Assembly (NCBI GenBank): GCA_035645275.1
Contig: DASQMX010000032.1
Location: 1 to 51,251 of the forward strand
Length of the DNA: 51,251 nt
Source: Paranoxybacillus sp035645275
Lineage (GTDB): Bacteria; Bacillota; Bacilli; Bacillales; Anoxybacillaceae
Direction of reading: 5' to 3'
The notes beneath the pieces are model-generated. The model ran no database searches, was not told the DNA's origin, and saw only the letters and a program-made list of their open reading frames with translations. A program made the translations under genes and the position numbers. Below are positions 26,110 to 34,855 of the stretch, piece after piece; the first letter of the stretch is position 1; each line of letters opens with the position of its first letter.

Positions 26110-26748
26110 TCACTTATTCTGTTTCGCCAGATGGCGTTCTGTTAATACTTGTAAAACATCATCAAGCGGCAGTTTCTGTTCTCGAAGCAAAACGAGCAAA
26201 TGATAAAGCAAGTCTGCTACTTCCCATTTTAACTCATCTTGGTTTCGATTTTTAGCGGCAATGATTACCTCCGCTGCCTCTTCGCCGACTTTCTTCAAAA
26301 TTTTATCAATTCCTTTTTCAAATAAATAAGTCGTATATGTCCCTTCCGGACGTTCCGCTTCACGCTCAGCAATGATTTGTTCAAGCTGATTGATAATGGC
26401 AAAACGATTGTTTGATAAGTTTGCAGTCTGCCCATTCATCCGTTCCAAGAAGCAAGAATAGCTTCCTGTATGGCAAGCGGGACCTTTAGGCTCAACAAGA
26501 ACAAGAAGGGCATCTTTGTCACAGTCATAACGCATGTCAACGATACGCTGCGTATTGCCCGATGTGGCTCCTTTATGCCAAAGCTCTTGGCGCGAGCGGC
26601 TGTAAAACCATGTCTCCCCTGTTTCTAATGACTTTTTCAGCGATTCCTCGTTCATGTAGGAAAGGGTTAACACTTCTTTGCTTTGCGCATCTTGAACAAT
26701 CGCCGGAACAAGCCCTTTTTCGTCAAATTTAATATTTGGGAGATTCAT
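26110..26748 (-). CDS. hisI: Bifunctional phosphoribosyl-AMP cyclohydrolase / phosphoribosyl-ATP pyrophosphatase
   Basis: 212 aa HisIE fusion. The N-terminal cyclohydrolase half (about 1-110) has LWHKGATSGNTQ, the metal-site CDKDALL and ACHTGSYSCF. The C-terminal pyrophosphohydrolase half (about 115-212) has EKGIDKILKKVGEEAAEVII and the helical KWEVADLLYHLLVLL. It catalyses steps 2 and 3 of histidine synthesis. Overlaps hisF by 4 bp; last gene of the operon. Confidence 0.97.
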   Translation of the reverse strand: MNLPNIKFDEKGLVPAIVQDAQSKEVLTLSYMNEESLKKSLETGETWFYSRSRQELWHKGATSGNTQRIVDMRYDCDKDALLVLVEPKGPACHTGSYSCFLERMNGQTANLSNNRFAIINQLEQIIAEREAERPEGTYTTYLFEKGIDKILKKVGEEAAEVIIAAKNRNQDELKWEVADLLYHLLVLLREQKLPLDDVLQVLTERHLAKQNK

Positions 26749-27503
26749 CGTACATTTACTCCTCTCTCTTTCAAATACGCCTTTACTTCTTTCACACTTG
26801 TTTCTTTATAGTGGAAAATCGATGCGGCCAAAGCGGCATCTGCCTTTCCTTCCAGGAACGCATCGGCAAAATGCTCCGCCTTGCCAGCCCCGCCTGAAGC
26901 AATCACAGGAACAGAAACCGCTTCGCTGACCTTTCTTGTTAAGGCTAAATCAAAACCGTTTTTCTCGCCATCACAGTCCATGCTTGTTAATAAAATTTCG
27001 CCCGCACCGCACTTCACGGCTTCCTTCGCCCATTCAACGACTTCCCAATCCGTAGCATTGCGGCCGCCATGCGTATAGACGCGCCAAGAACCAAGTTCCT
27101 CATCATATTTGGCATCAATAGCCACCACAATACATTGTGAACCGAAAAAGTCTGCCCCTTCGCTAATGAGCTGCGGATTTTTAACGGCGGCTGTATTCAA
27201 GGAAACTTTATCCGCTCCGGCGCGCAAAATCTTTTTCATATCTTCTAATGAATGGATTCCACCGCCAACAGTAAATGGAATCGCCAGCTGTGCCGCTACT
27301 TTTTCGACGACCTCAATCATCGTTTTTCGTCCTTCATGAGAAGCGGAAATATCTAAAAAAACGAGTTCATCCGCTCCCTCGGCATCGTAAAATTTCGCCA
27401 ATTCCACTGGGTCGCCAGCATCGCGCAATTGCACAAACTGCACACCTTTTACGACCCTGCCGTCTTTTACGTCCAAACAAGGAATAATGCGTTTTGTAAT
27501 CAT
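26745..27503 (-). CDS. hisF: Imidazole glycerol phosphate synthase, cyclase subunit HisF
   Basis: 252 aa beta/alpha barrel. N-terminal RIIPCLDVKDGRVVKGVQF carries the catalytic Asp11, and the second catalytic Asp is in VVAIDAKYDEE. Phosphate-binding loops VGGGIHS and ASGGAGK are present. Works as a heterodimer with HisH to make imidazole glycerol phosphate and AICAR. Overlaps hisA and hisI by 4 bp each. Confidence 0.97.
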   Translation of the reverse strand: MITKRIIPCLDVKDGRVVKGVQFVQLRDAGDPVELAKFYDAEGADELVFLDISASHEGRKTMIEVVEKVAAQLAIPFTVGGGIHSLEDMKKILRAGADKVSLNTAAVKNPQLISEGADFFGSQCIVVAIDAKYDEELGSWRVYTHGGRNATDWEVVEWAKEAVKCGAGEILLTSMDCDGEKNGFDLALTRKVSEAVSVPVIASGGAGKAEHFADAFLEGKADAALAASIFHYKETSVKEVKAYLKERGVNVR

Positions 27504-28240
27504 TCACCGGTCACCTCTTTCAATGCCTCGGCAACGGTAAATTGCTTCGTATATAACGCTTTGCCGACAATCGCGCCAATGACTCCAGCTTCAGCAAACT
27601 TCTTTAACCTTTGTAAATCTTCCAGCGAACTAACTCCACCTGAGGCGATGACATTTTTACCTGTCACTCTTGCCATTTCGGCAACTGCCTGCACATTCGG
27701 CCCTGAAAGCATTCCGTCTGTCGCAATATCGGTAAAAATGAACGTTTCTGCACCAGCTGCGGCTAACTCTTTCCCTAGCTCTGTTGCTTTTACCGTTGAA
27801 GTGTTTAACCATCCTTCCGTCGCGACAAACCCGTCTTTTGCATCAATGCCAATCGCAATTTGCGAACCGTATTTAGCGAGCATCTCTTTAACAAACGGCG
27901 GATTGGAAATAGCTGCGCTTCCTAAAATCACGCGATCCACGCCATTTTCTAAATAATAGGCAACATCTTCTTCCGTGCGGATGCCGCCGCCAATTTGCAC
28001 TTTTACGTTTAAATTTTTTGCGACTTCGAGCACAAAGCGATCGTTTACACGTTTTCCTTCTTTCGCCCCGTCAAGGTCAACCATATGAATCCATTCCGCC
28101 CCTTGTTCGGCAAATAACTTCGCCATTTCAAATGGTGAATCTCCATAAACCGTTTCCTTATTATAATCGCCTTGCAGAAGACGAACGCATTTGCCGCCGC
28201 GCATATCAATCGCCGGATAAATCGTAAATGCCGCCATCAC
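27500..28240 (-). CDS. hisA: ProFAR isomerase HisA
   Basis: 246 aa beta/alpha barrel homologous to HisF. FTIYPAIDMRGGKCVRLLQG has the first catalytic Asp; FTDIATDGMLSG has the second; VQIGGGIRT and IASGGVSS are the phosphate loops. Starts ATGATGGCG, so the second Met (28237) may be the true start. Overlaps hisH and hisF by 4 bp. Confidence 0.97.
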   Translation of the reverse strand: MMAAFTIYPAIDMRGGKCVRLLQGDYNKETVYGDSPFEMAKLFAEQGAEWIHMVDLDGAKEGKRVNDRFVLEVAKNLNVKVQIGGGIRTEEDVAYYLENGVDRVILGSAAISNPPFVKEMLAKYGSQIAIGIDAKDGFVATEGWLNTSTVKATELGKELAAAGAETFIFTDIATDGMLSGPNVQAVAEMARVTGKNVIASGGVSSLEDLQRLKKFAEAGVIGAIVGKALYTKQFTVAEALKEVTGE

Positions 28241-28872
28241 TCATTCACCATTCCTTCCACAATGCTTGCATAGTTTTGTAAAATGTTCATGCCGATGTCG
28301 CTGCTTTTCTCCGGATGAAATTGTGTGCCAAACACCTGACCTTTGCCGACCACCGCAGGCACATCCACGTCATAGGAGCTGCTTGCTAATACCACTTCTT
28401 GATCGTCCGTATTTACATAATAAGAGTGAACAAAATAGACATATCCTTCTTCTACACCATTTAAGAGCGGTGACGGATGGTAGAACGTTAAACGATTCCA
28501 GCCCATGTGCGGCACTTTGTATGTTTCACCGTTAGGGGTTATTCCCGGGAAACGAACAACCCGTCCCTTTAACAATCCGAGCCCTTTGGTTAAGCCATTT
28601 TCTTCGCTTTCTTCAAACAAAAGCTGCATGCCGAGACAAATGCCTAATAGCGGTTTTCCTTCTTTCGCAGCCGTGCGAATAAAGTCTGCCAAGCCTGTTT
28701 CATGTAAAATATGCATCGCATCTTTAAACGAACCGACGCCTGGTAAAATGAGTCCTTTTGCTTCTGTTAGTTTTTCAGGATTGTCTGAAACAAAATATTT
28801 ATAATTTAAGCGTTCCAATGCCTTGCTGACGCTGTACAAATTCCCCATTCCGTAGTCAATAATGCCGATCAT
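28237..28872 (-). CDS. hisH: Imidazole glycerol phosphate synthase, glutaminase subunit HisH
   Basis: 211 aa class-I glutamine amidotransferase. Nucleophile Cys79 in GICLGMQLL, His/Glu of the triad in GTQFHPEKS. Supplies ammonia to HisF through the barrel. Abuts hisB (28873) with no gap. Confidence 0.97.
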   Translation of the reverse strand: MIGIIDYGMGNLYSVSKALERLNYKYFVSDNPEKLTEAKGLILPGVGSFKDAMHILHETGLADFIRTAAKEGKPLLGICLGMQLLFEESEENGLTKGLGLLKGRVVRFPGITPNGETYKVPHMGWNRLTFYHPSPLLNGVEEGYVYFVHSYYVNTDDQEVVLASSSYDVDVPAVVGKGQVFGTQFHPEKSSDIGMNILQNYASIVEGMVNE

Positions 28873-29460
28873 TTATAACATTCCTTTCGTTGATGGAACT
28901 CCTTGAACGCGCGGATCAATCATTGTCGCCTCATCGAGCGCGCGTCCTAACGCCTTAAATACCGCTTCAATCATATGGTGCGTGTTGCGGCCATAATGAA
29001 CGATGACATGCAAATTCATCCGTGCTTCGAGCGCTAATTTCCATAAAAATTCGTGAACTAATTCGACATCAAACGTTCCTACTTTTTGACTTGGAAACTC
29101 ACCGCGAAATTCAAAATGAGGACGGTTGCTTAAATCAATCACGACTTGCGCGAGCGCTTCATCCATTGGGACAAACGCATTGCCATAACGTTTAATCCCC
29201 TTTTTATCGCCGAGAGCTTCATGCAGCGCCTGGCCTAAACAAATACCAATATCCTCTGTTGTATGATGATCATCAATTTCGACATCGCCTTTGGCATTTA
29301 CTTTTAAATCAAACTGTCCATGTTTTGTGAACAAATCAAGCATATGCGTTAAAAATGGGACTCCTGTTTCTAACTCCGCTTTTCCTTCGCCGTCAATCGT
29401 AAACTCAAGTTGAATGTCTGTTTCTTTCGTTGTTCGTGACACGAATGCTTGGCGTACCAT
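28873..29460 (-). CDS. hisB: Imidazoleglycerol-phosphate dehydratase
   Basis: 195 aa from the ATG at 29460 (MVRQAFVSRTTKETDIQLEF), preceded by AAGGAGGAAACAGAC. Metal-binding repeats DDHHTTEDIG and HHMIEAVFKALGRAL identify it. It is the monofunctional dehydratase, without the N-terminal phosphatase that is fused in enterobacteria, so histidinol phosphatase must be encoded elsewhere. Confidence 0.96.
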   Translation of the reverse strand: MVRQAFVSRTTKETDIQLEFTIDGEGKAELETGVPFLTHMLDLFTKHGQFDLKVNAKGDVEIDDHHTTEDIGICLGQALHEALGDKKGIKRYGNAFVPMDEALAQVVIDLSNRPHFEFRGEFPSQKVGTFDVELVHEFLWKLALEARMNLHVIVHYGRNTHHMIEAVFKALGRALDEATMIDPRVQGVPSTKGML

Positions 29461-29473
29461 GTCTGTTTCCTCC

Positions 29474-30742
29474 TTATTTTTTGAAGCGTTCCTCAACTGC
29501 GCGCGCGTGAGCCTCTAGCCCTTCTAACCGTGCCAGCGCAGCAATTTTTTGATAATTTTCCTGCAACGCCTGTTTGCTGTATAAAATGATGCTCGATTTT
29601 TTCACGAACTCATCAACGCTTAACCCGCTGGAAAACCGCGCTGTCCCGTTCGTCGGCAACACATGATTTGTTCCCGCGAAATAATCGCCGACAGGCTCAG
29701 AGCTAAATCGCCCCAAGAAAATGGCACCAGCATTACGAATTTTCCCAATGATATTCATCGGCTCCGCTGTTATAATCTCCAAATGTTCAGGAGCCAGCTC
29801 GTTAACCGCAGCAATCGCCTCTTCAAGCGTGTCCGTTACATAAATCGCACCGTACTTTTCCAAAGAGGCGGCGGCAATTTCTTTGCGCGGCAATGTTTCC
29901 AGCTGTTTTTTTACTTCGTTCGCCACTTCCAATGCCAGTTTAATCGAAGGGGTGACAAGAATGCTTGACGCGCGCTCATCATGTTCCGCCTGTGACAAAA
30001 GATCAGCAGCTACTTCGTTCGCTTTTGCCGTTTCATCAGCAAGAACAACGATTTCGCTCGGCCCGGCAATCATATCAATCGCCACTCGACCAAATACTTC
30101 CCGTTTCGCCAAGGCGACATAAATGTTTCCAGGGCCAAAAATTTTATCGACAGGCTGAATTGTTTCCGTTCCGTAAGCAAGCGCGGCAATGGCTTGAGCG
30201 CCGCCCACCTTATATATTTCCTTCACGCCCAGCTCATTCGCAGCAACAAGCACCCCTGCCGGAAGCGTCCCTTGCTGATTTGGCGGCGAAACAATGACAA
30301 TGCGCTTCACGCCCGCTACTTGCGCGGGAATGACATTCATTAGTACAGAAGAAGGATAAGCGGCTGTACCGCCTGGAACGTACAAACCAACCGCATCAAG
30401 CGGGGTGACCTTTTGCCCAAGAATCGTTCCATCTTCTTTCATCGTCATCCAAGATTGCCGCTGTTGTCGATGATGATAATCACGAATGTTGTCTGCCGCT
30501 TCGCGAATCACTTGAACGATTTCATCATCGATTTCTTCGTAGGCTTGAGTAATTTCTGCTTCGGACACTTGCAGCGAATCGAGAGAAACACCGTCAAATC
30601 TCTTCGTATATTCTTTCAGTGCCTGATCGCCGTTTCGTTTCACCTCGTCTATAATAGCAAGCACTTGTTGTCGCTGCTCTTCTGTGCCGGTTTCAAGCGA
30701 TCGTTTTAATGAAACTGTGTTTGCTACCCGTTCAATTTTCAT
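29474..30742 (-). CDS. hisD: Histidinol dehydrogenase
   Basis: 422 aa from the ATG at 30742 (MKIERVANTVSLKRSLETGT), which follows AAAAGGAGTGCGGC; the upstream in-frame start at 30793 overlaps hisG. Zn and NAD enzyme for the last two oxidation steps to histidine. Signatures IDMIAGPSEIVVLADETA, AADLLSQAEHDERA and NHVLPTNGTARFSSGLSV are intact. Confidence 0.97.
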   Translation of the reverse strand: MKIERVANTVSLKRSLETGTEEQRQQVLAIIDEVKRNGDQALKEYTKRFDGVSLDSLQVSEAEITQAYEEIDDEIVQVIREAADNIRDYHHRQQRQSWMTMKEDGTILGQKVTPLDAVGLYVPGGTAAYPSSVLMNVIPAQVAGVKRIVIVSPPNQQGTLPAGVLVAANELGVKEIYKVGGAQAIAALAYGTETIQPVDKIFGPGNIYVALAKREVFGRVAIDMIAGPSEIVVLADETAKANEVAADLLSQAEHDERASSILVTPSIKLALEVANEVKKQLETLPRKEIAAASLEKYGAIYVTDTLEEAIAAVNELAPEHLEIITAEPMNIIGKIRNAGAIFLGRFSSEPVGDYFAGTNHVLPTNGTARFSSGLSVDEFVKKSSIILYSKQALQENYQKIAALARLEGLEAHARAVEERFKK

Positions 30743-30758
30743 ATGCCGCACTCCTTTT

Positions 30759-31382
30759 TTATTCGTCATCAATGACGCGCGATAAACGCTCAATCATCTC
30801 ATCAATTTTCGCATCTTTCATACGATAGCTTACCGGATTGACAATCAATCTCGATGTAATTTCCGCAATTCGCTCCAATTCTACCAATCCGTTTTCCTTC
30901 AGCGTTCTTCCCGTTGAAACGATATCAACAATGCGATCGGCTAACCCAATCAGCGGTGCTAACTCAATCGAACCGTTCAGTTTAATAATTTCGACTTGCT
31001 CGCCCTGCTCCCGAAAATAGCTTGAAGCAACATTTGGGTATTTCGTCGCTACCCTTGGCGCAACTCCGTTCACTTTTCCGTTTGGCAATCCAGCCACTGC
31101 TAAATGGCATTTGCTAATTTTTAAGTCAAGGATTTCGTACACGTCGCGTTCTTCCTCCAGCATGACATCCTTTCCGGCAATGCCTAAATCAGCTACTCCA
31201 TGCTCCACATATGTGACAACGTCCATCGGCTTTGCCAAAATAAACTGCATCGCTTCTTCAGGAACATCAATAATGAGTTTGCGCGACTCTTCAAATTCAG
31301 GGGGAAGTCGGTATCCCGCTTTCCGCAATAGCTCCACTGCTTCTTCGAAAATCCGTCCTTTTGGCATCGCAATTGTCATCAT
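30759..31382 (-). CDS. hisG: ATP phosphoribosyltransferase, short form HisG
   Basis: 207 aa, the short catalytic form that lacks the C-terminal regulatory domain and needs HisZ. MTIAMPKGRIFEEAVELLRK is the N-terminal PRPP/ATP-site segment; VDIVSTGRTLKENGL is the PRPP loop. First committed enzyme of histidine synthesis. 3 bp from hisZ. Confidence 0.97.
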   Translation of the reverse strand: MMTIAMPKGRIFEEAVELLRKAGYRLPPEFEESRKLIIDVPEEAMQFILAKPMDVVTYVEHGVADLGIAGKDVMLEEERDVYEILDLKISKCHLAVAGLPNGKVNGVAPRVATKYPNVASSYFREQGEQVEIIKLNGSIELAPLIGLADRIVDIVSTGRTLKENGLVELERIAEITSRLIVNPVSYRMKDAKIDEMIERLSRVIDDE

Positions 31383-31385
31383 CGC

Positions 31386-32564
31386 TTATTCATCCTTTCC
31401 AGCACGGCCAATCAAATAGGTGACATCGCTATATTGCTTTGTACATGCATCAATATCACTGATTCCTGAAATATGTTGCAATACTACTCTTTCGCCTTTT
31501 CTCCGGCGCTCATTTGCCAGTTGAACCGCTTCGGAAAACCGCTCTTGACTAAAAATAATGCAATGAATATGGTTTTCTTCTTCCGGCTCGCCGAGCGCTT
31601 CGATTAAGCGGTCAACCCGAATGCCAAACCCAGTTGCCGGTGCTTTCCGTTCAAATTTCGCAAGGAGATCGTCATATCTCCCTCCGTTTCCAAGCGGAAA
31701 ACCGACATTCTCGGCATACACTTCAAACAAAATGCCAGTGTAATAATTCATATGGCTAATAAGATTGAAGTCGATTTTAATACGGTCAATGACACCATAT
31801 AGACGAAGATGTTCACAAAGCTGCTCTAACTCGCCAATCGCTTTTGCTCCTGCTTCCGTATCGATTTGTTCTTGTGCCTCAGCGATTGTCTCTTCATCAC
31901 CGCGCAGCTCGAGAAGCTTTAAGAGCCGCTGTTTGTCGATGGAAGAAAGTGGCAAAGATTTAACATGCTCACGGTAACCGACATAATTTTTTTCATATAA
32001 AAAACGGCGCAACACATTTGCTCGTTCCTCGTTGCCTAAAACGTCCAAAAACAGCGCGTTCACATAACCAATGTGTCCAATCGCTACGGTAAACCGCTTT
32101 AACCCCGCCTCTCCTAACGCAGCAATCATTAAGCTAATCACTTCCGCATCAGCGGCAATCGTTCCATCGCCGATACATTCTACGCCGATTTGTTCAAATT
32201 CTGCTGGTCTACCGCCTTCCCGCTGCTGCGCGCGAAACACGTTTGCATTATAGGCAAGACGGAGGGGATTGCCATTCTCATACAGCCTTGATGCCGCCAA
32301 GCGGGCAATCGGTGCTGTCATATCAGGGCGCAATACAAGCGTATGCCCTTGTTGATCCAACAGCTTAAACAATTGTTGATCAAGGATAGCTGAAGCAGCC
32401 CCGACTGTTTCGTAATATTCCAATGTTGGCGTTTCAATAAATTGGTAGCCCCATTTTTCAATTTCATTGGTCATTGCATGGCGGATTCGCTTTTTCACCT
32501 CATATAAAAAAGGCAATGTATCTCTCATACCCAATGGCTTCTCAAACATGAACAACCTTGACAT
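31386..32564 (-). CDS. hisZ: ATP phosphoribosyltransferase regulatory subunit HisZ
   Basis: 392 aa from the ATG at 32564 (MSRLFMFEKPLGMRDTLPFL). A histidyl-tRNA synthetase paralogue: class-II motifs 1 and 2 are visible (QFIETPTLEYYETV; LRPDMTAPIARLAA), but the His-tRNA anticodon domain is missing. It complexes with HisG and mediates histidine feedback. First gene of hisZGDBHAFI. Confidence 0.95.
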   Translation of the reverse strand: MSRLFMFEKPLGMRDTLPFLYEVKKRIRHAMTNEIEKWGYQFIETPTLEYYETVGAASAILDQQLFKLLDQQGHTLVLRPDMTAPIARLAASRLYENGNPLRLAYNANVFRAQQREGGRPAEFEQIGVECIGDGTIAADAEVISLMIAALGEAGLKRFTVAIGHIGYVNALFLDVLGNEERANVLRRFLYEKNYVGYREHVKSLPLSSIDKQRLLKLLELRGDEETIAEAQEQIDTEAGAKAIGELEQLCEHLRLYGVIDRIKIDFNLISHMNYYTGILFEVYAENVGFPLGNGGRYDDLLAKFERKAPATGFGIRVDRLIEALGEPEEENHIHCIIFSQERFSEAVQLANERRRKGERVVLQHISGISDIDACTKQYSDVTYLIGRAGKDE

Positions 32565-32634
32565 ATTGACCCGTCCTTTATTCTCAAGTTCGTTAAACAC
32601 TTTAGTTTGCTAATATGGTAGAGAAGTGAAGTTA

Positions 32635-32675
32635 TTTGTAGTTTACCCCTCTTGAACAGATACGTCAACTACAAA
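32635..32675 (-). promoter_or_regulatory. his operon promoter inside an inverted repeat
   Basis: -35 TTGACG (32663-32668), 17-bp spacer, -10 TAAACT (32640-32645). TTTGTAGTT (32635-32643) and AACTACAAA (32667-32675) are a perfect 9-bp inverted repeat that covers both boxes. This is the right place for a repressor operator, possibly for the TrpR-like HisR/YerC, but that assignment is inferred. No T-box elements were seen. Confidence 0.7.
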
Positions 32676-32722
32676 CTATTTTAAAAATTTTATACAATGA
32701 GAGTAAAAATCCTCCTAAAAAT

Positions 32723-32760
32723 AAAAAACACATTCCAACTATTCATTGGAATGCGTTTTT
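32723..32760 (-). terminator. Terminator overlapping the end of yvoF
   Basis: AAAAACGCATTCCAA/TTGGAATGTGTTTTTT, a near-perfect stem whose left arm is the last codons of yvoF; T run on the minus strand. It isolates the his operon from yvoF and the genes upstream of it. Confidence 0.85.
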
Positions 32761-33257
32761 CGTTGCTCCATCTCTTCTTTTGTATAAATGATTCGCATCG
32801 GATTGCCGCCGACAAAAGCACCCGGAGGAACATCTTTATGCACGACCGTGCCTGCAGCCACAACCGCGCGATCACCGATGACGACTCCCGGCAGCACAGT
32901 CGAATTGGCACCGATCATGACTTCATCGCCAATGACGACATCGCCGAGACGATATTCGTCAATTAAATATTCATGGGCAAGAAGCGTCGTATTGTAGCCA
33001 ATAATCGAATTGCGTCCGACCTTAATTTTCTCAGGGAACATAATATCCGGCATGACCATTAAAGCAAATGCGGTATTTTCGCCAATTTCCATTTTTAAAA
33101 ACGTGCGGTACAGCCAGTTTTTGAGCGGCAAAAATGGCGTGTAACGCGCGATTTGAATGATGATAAAATTTTTGACGACTTTCCAAAACGAAACCGTTTT
33201 ATAAATTTGCCAAAGTGAATTGGCTCCCGATACCGGATATTTTGTCGTTCGTCTCAC
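32739..33257 (-). CDS. yvoF: Hexapeptide-repeat acetyltransferase, YvoF type
   Basis: 172 aa. Left-handed beta-helix hexapeptide repeats from about residue 55 to 160 (IGENTAFALMVMPDI; VVIGDEVMIGANSTVLPGVV; VGGNPMRIIY), as in O-acetyltransferases of the LacA/Maa group. The N-terminal helical region is amphipathic. The acceptor substrate is unknown. Conserved order lgt-yvoD-ppaX-yvoF. Confidence 0.88.
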   Translation of the reverse strand: MRRTTKYPVSGANSLWQIYKTVSFWKVVKNFIIIQIARYTPFLPLKNWLYRTFLKMEIGENTAFALMVMPDIMFPEKIKVGRNSIIGYNTTLLAHEYLIDEYRLGDVVIGDEVMIGANSTVLPGVVIGDRAVVAAGTVVHKDVPPGAFVGGNPMRIIYTKEEMEQRKTHSNE

Positions 33258-33260
33258 GTT

Positions 33261-33902
33261 TTATTTCACTCCTACAATTTTCAGTAAATCACTCATTTTT
33301 TCAAGCATAAAATCCGGCTCATATTTCTCTAAATATTCGCGCCCTTTAATCGACCACGCTACCCCAGCGGTTTTTGTTCCAGCATTTTTCCCCGCTAAAA
33401 TATCATGGTAATTGTCGCCGACCATGATTGTTTCTTGCGGTGATGACTGCAATATAGACAGTGCCTTAAAAATCGGTTCTGGGTCCGGTTTCGCTCTTTC
33501 AACATCATCCAGTGAGACAATGCAATCAAAGAACCGATCCAGTTTTGTCAGCTTAAGTCCCATTAAAACGGTAGGACGCACTTTCGTTGTGACGATTCCT
33601 AGTTTAAATCCTTTGTCATGAAGCGTTTCTACCGTCTCATACACCGTTTCATACTCTTTTACAAGCGCATCGTGCTGGGCATGATTAAACGTGCGATACG
33701 TGTCAATCATCTCGTGAACCCGCTCTGGGTCGATAGCTACAAACGTATCATAAAGAGGCGGCCCGATGAATGACAACACATCTTCCCGCTTGTATTGATT
33801 AGGATAATACTTTTCCAACGTATGCAAAAACGACTGAATAATCAACTCGTTTGTATCGATTAATGTTCCATCCAAATCAAATAAAATGGTGTTAATGTTC
33901 AT
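33261..33902 (-). CDS. ppaX: Pyrophosphatase PpaX
   Basis: 213 aa from the ATG at 33902 (MNINTILFDLDGTLIDTNEL), which follows GAAGGAAGC. HAD-superfamily enzyme: nucleophile Asp9 and Asp11 in FDLDGT, motif II VTTK, motif IV MVGDNYHDI. In B. subtilis PpaX hydrolyses the pyrophosphate produced when HPrK/P dephosphorylates Ser46-HPr, which fits its place in the hprK gene cluster. Overlaps yvoD by 4 bp (ATGA). Confidence 0.95.
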   Translation of the reverse strand: MNINTILFDLDGTLIDTNELIIQSFLHTLEKYYPNQYKREDVLSFIGPPLYDTFVAIDPERVHEMIDTYRTFNHAQHDALVKEYETVYETVETLHDKGFKLGIVTTKVRPTVLMGLKLTKLDRFFDCIVSLDDVERAKPDPEPIFKALSILQSSPQETIMVGDNYHDILAGKNAGTKTAGVAWSIKGREYLEKYEPDFMLEKMSDLLKIVGVK

Positions 33903-34837
33903 AGCGCTGCTTCCTTTCTTTCTGTTTGCTGTATTCTTCCCCAAACGAATCCGACCGACATCGTTAAAAGAATGGCTGTCACTAAGCGAATGACTAATAA
34001 TGGCCAAACAGGAATCCCCAGCGGCACAAACAATAGAGTGTCTTCAACAACCGCATGGCAGGCCACTAAAAAAATAAACGCCAGCGTTAAATCTTTCTTA
34101 GAAACATTATCTTCTTTGACCGCTTGAATCATTACTCCGGCACCGTAGGCAAGCCCGAATAAAAGCCCGGCAGCAAGCGTCATCGATGTGTTTTCTTTCA
34201 TGCCAAGCGCTCTTGTTACAGGTGACATCGAACGAGAAAATGTATCAAGCCATTTTAAATCTTTTAAAATTTGAATACCTATCATTAACGGAATAACGAT
34301 GATGGCTAATTGCCCAATGCCGAGCAATGCTTTTTCAACCCCGGAAAGGAAAATAGCTCCCCAACTCGTCAGCTGTTCTGGTGTTGCCGATACAAAACCG
34401 TATTGAGCGATTTCATTTCCGCCTTGCCAAAATATATTAATGAAAAACGCAGAAACGATGGCTAATCCGATGCGAACCGCCACCGTCATCGCTATGCTCA
34501 CACCGACTTTCGCTGCCACACTCGATTCAACGAGTAAATTATGAGAAAACGAAAGCATTACTGCCAAAATGAATACTTCTTTTACCGTTAAATCGAGCGT
34601 TAAAATCGCGCCAATTCCGGCGTATAAATTCAAAAAGTTTCCAAGCACTAATGGAATGGCTGCATCCCCAGATAAACCAAGCCATTTCATAAACGGTGTA
34701 ATAAAATCAATCAGCCAATTGAGAATAGGCGTATGCTGTAAAACTGTTACGATAATCGTAATGGGAAAAATCACTTTTCCGAGTGTCCATGTTGTTTTAA
34801 CCCCGACAAACAAACCCCTTTTAAAAGTATCTATCAA
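33899..34837 (-). CDS. yvoD: Nucleoside-recognition (Gate) membrane protein YvoD
   Basis: 312 aa integral membrane protein with about eight hydrophobic helices (for example TLGKVIFPITIIVTVLQ; EVFILAVMLSFSHNLLVESS; LLFGLAYGAGVMIQAV). Nucleoside-recognition/Gate domain pattern as in SpoIIIAx-type and YvoD proteins. Transport function is assumed from the family; substrate unknown. Located between lgt and ppaX. Confidence 0.88.
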   Translation of the reverse strand: MIDTFKRGLFVGVKTTWTLGKVIFPITIIVTVLQHTPILNWLIDFITPFMKWLGLSGDAAIPLVLGNFLNLYAGIGAILTLDLTVKEVFILAVMLSFSHNLLVESSVAAKVGVSIAMTVAVRIGLAIVSAFFINIFWQGGNEIAQYGFVSATPEQLTSWGAIFLSGVEKALLGIGQLAIIVIPLMIGIQILKDLKWLDTFSRSMSPVTRALGMKENTSMTLAAGLLFGLAYGAGVMIQAVKEDNVSKKDLTLAFIFLVACHAVVEDTLLFVPLGIPVWPLLVIRLVTAILLTMSVGFVWGRIQQTERKEAAL

Positions 34838-34855
34838 TTTGTTTCTCCCCTTTGA

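Noticed and set aside
32565..32738. T-box or histidine leader peptide upstream of hisZ
   Set aside because: No T-box sequence, specifier loop or His-codon run; the inverted-repeat promoter explains control better.
33903..34007. 35-codon N-terminal extension of ppaX
   Set aside because: It lies inside yvoD, and the ATG at 33902 has the ribosome site and the family start MNINTILFDLDGT.
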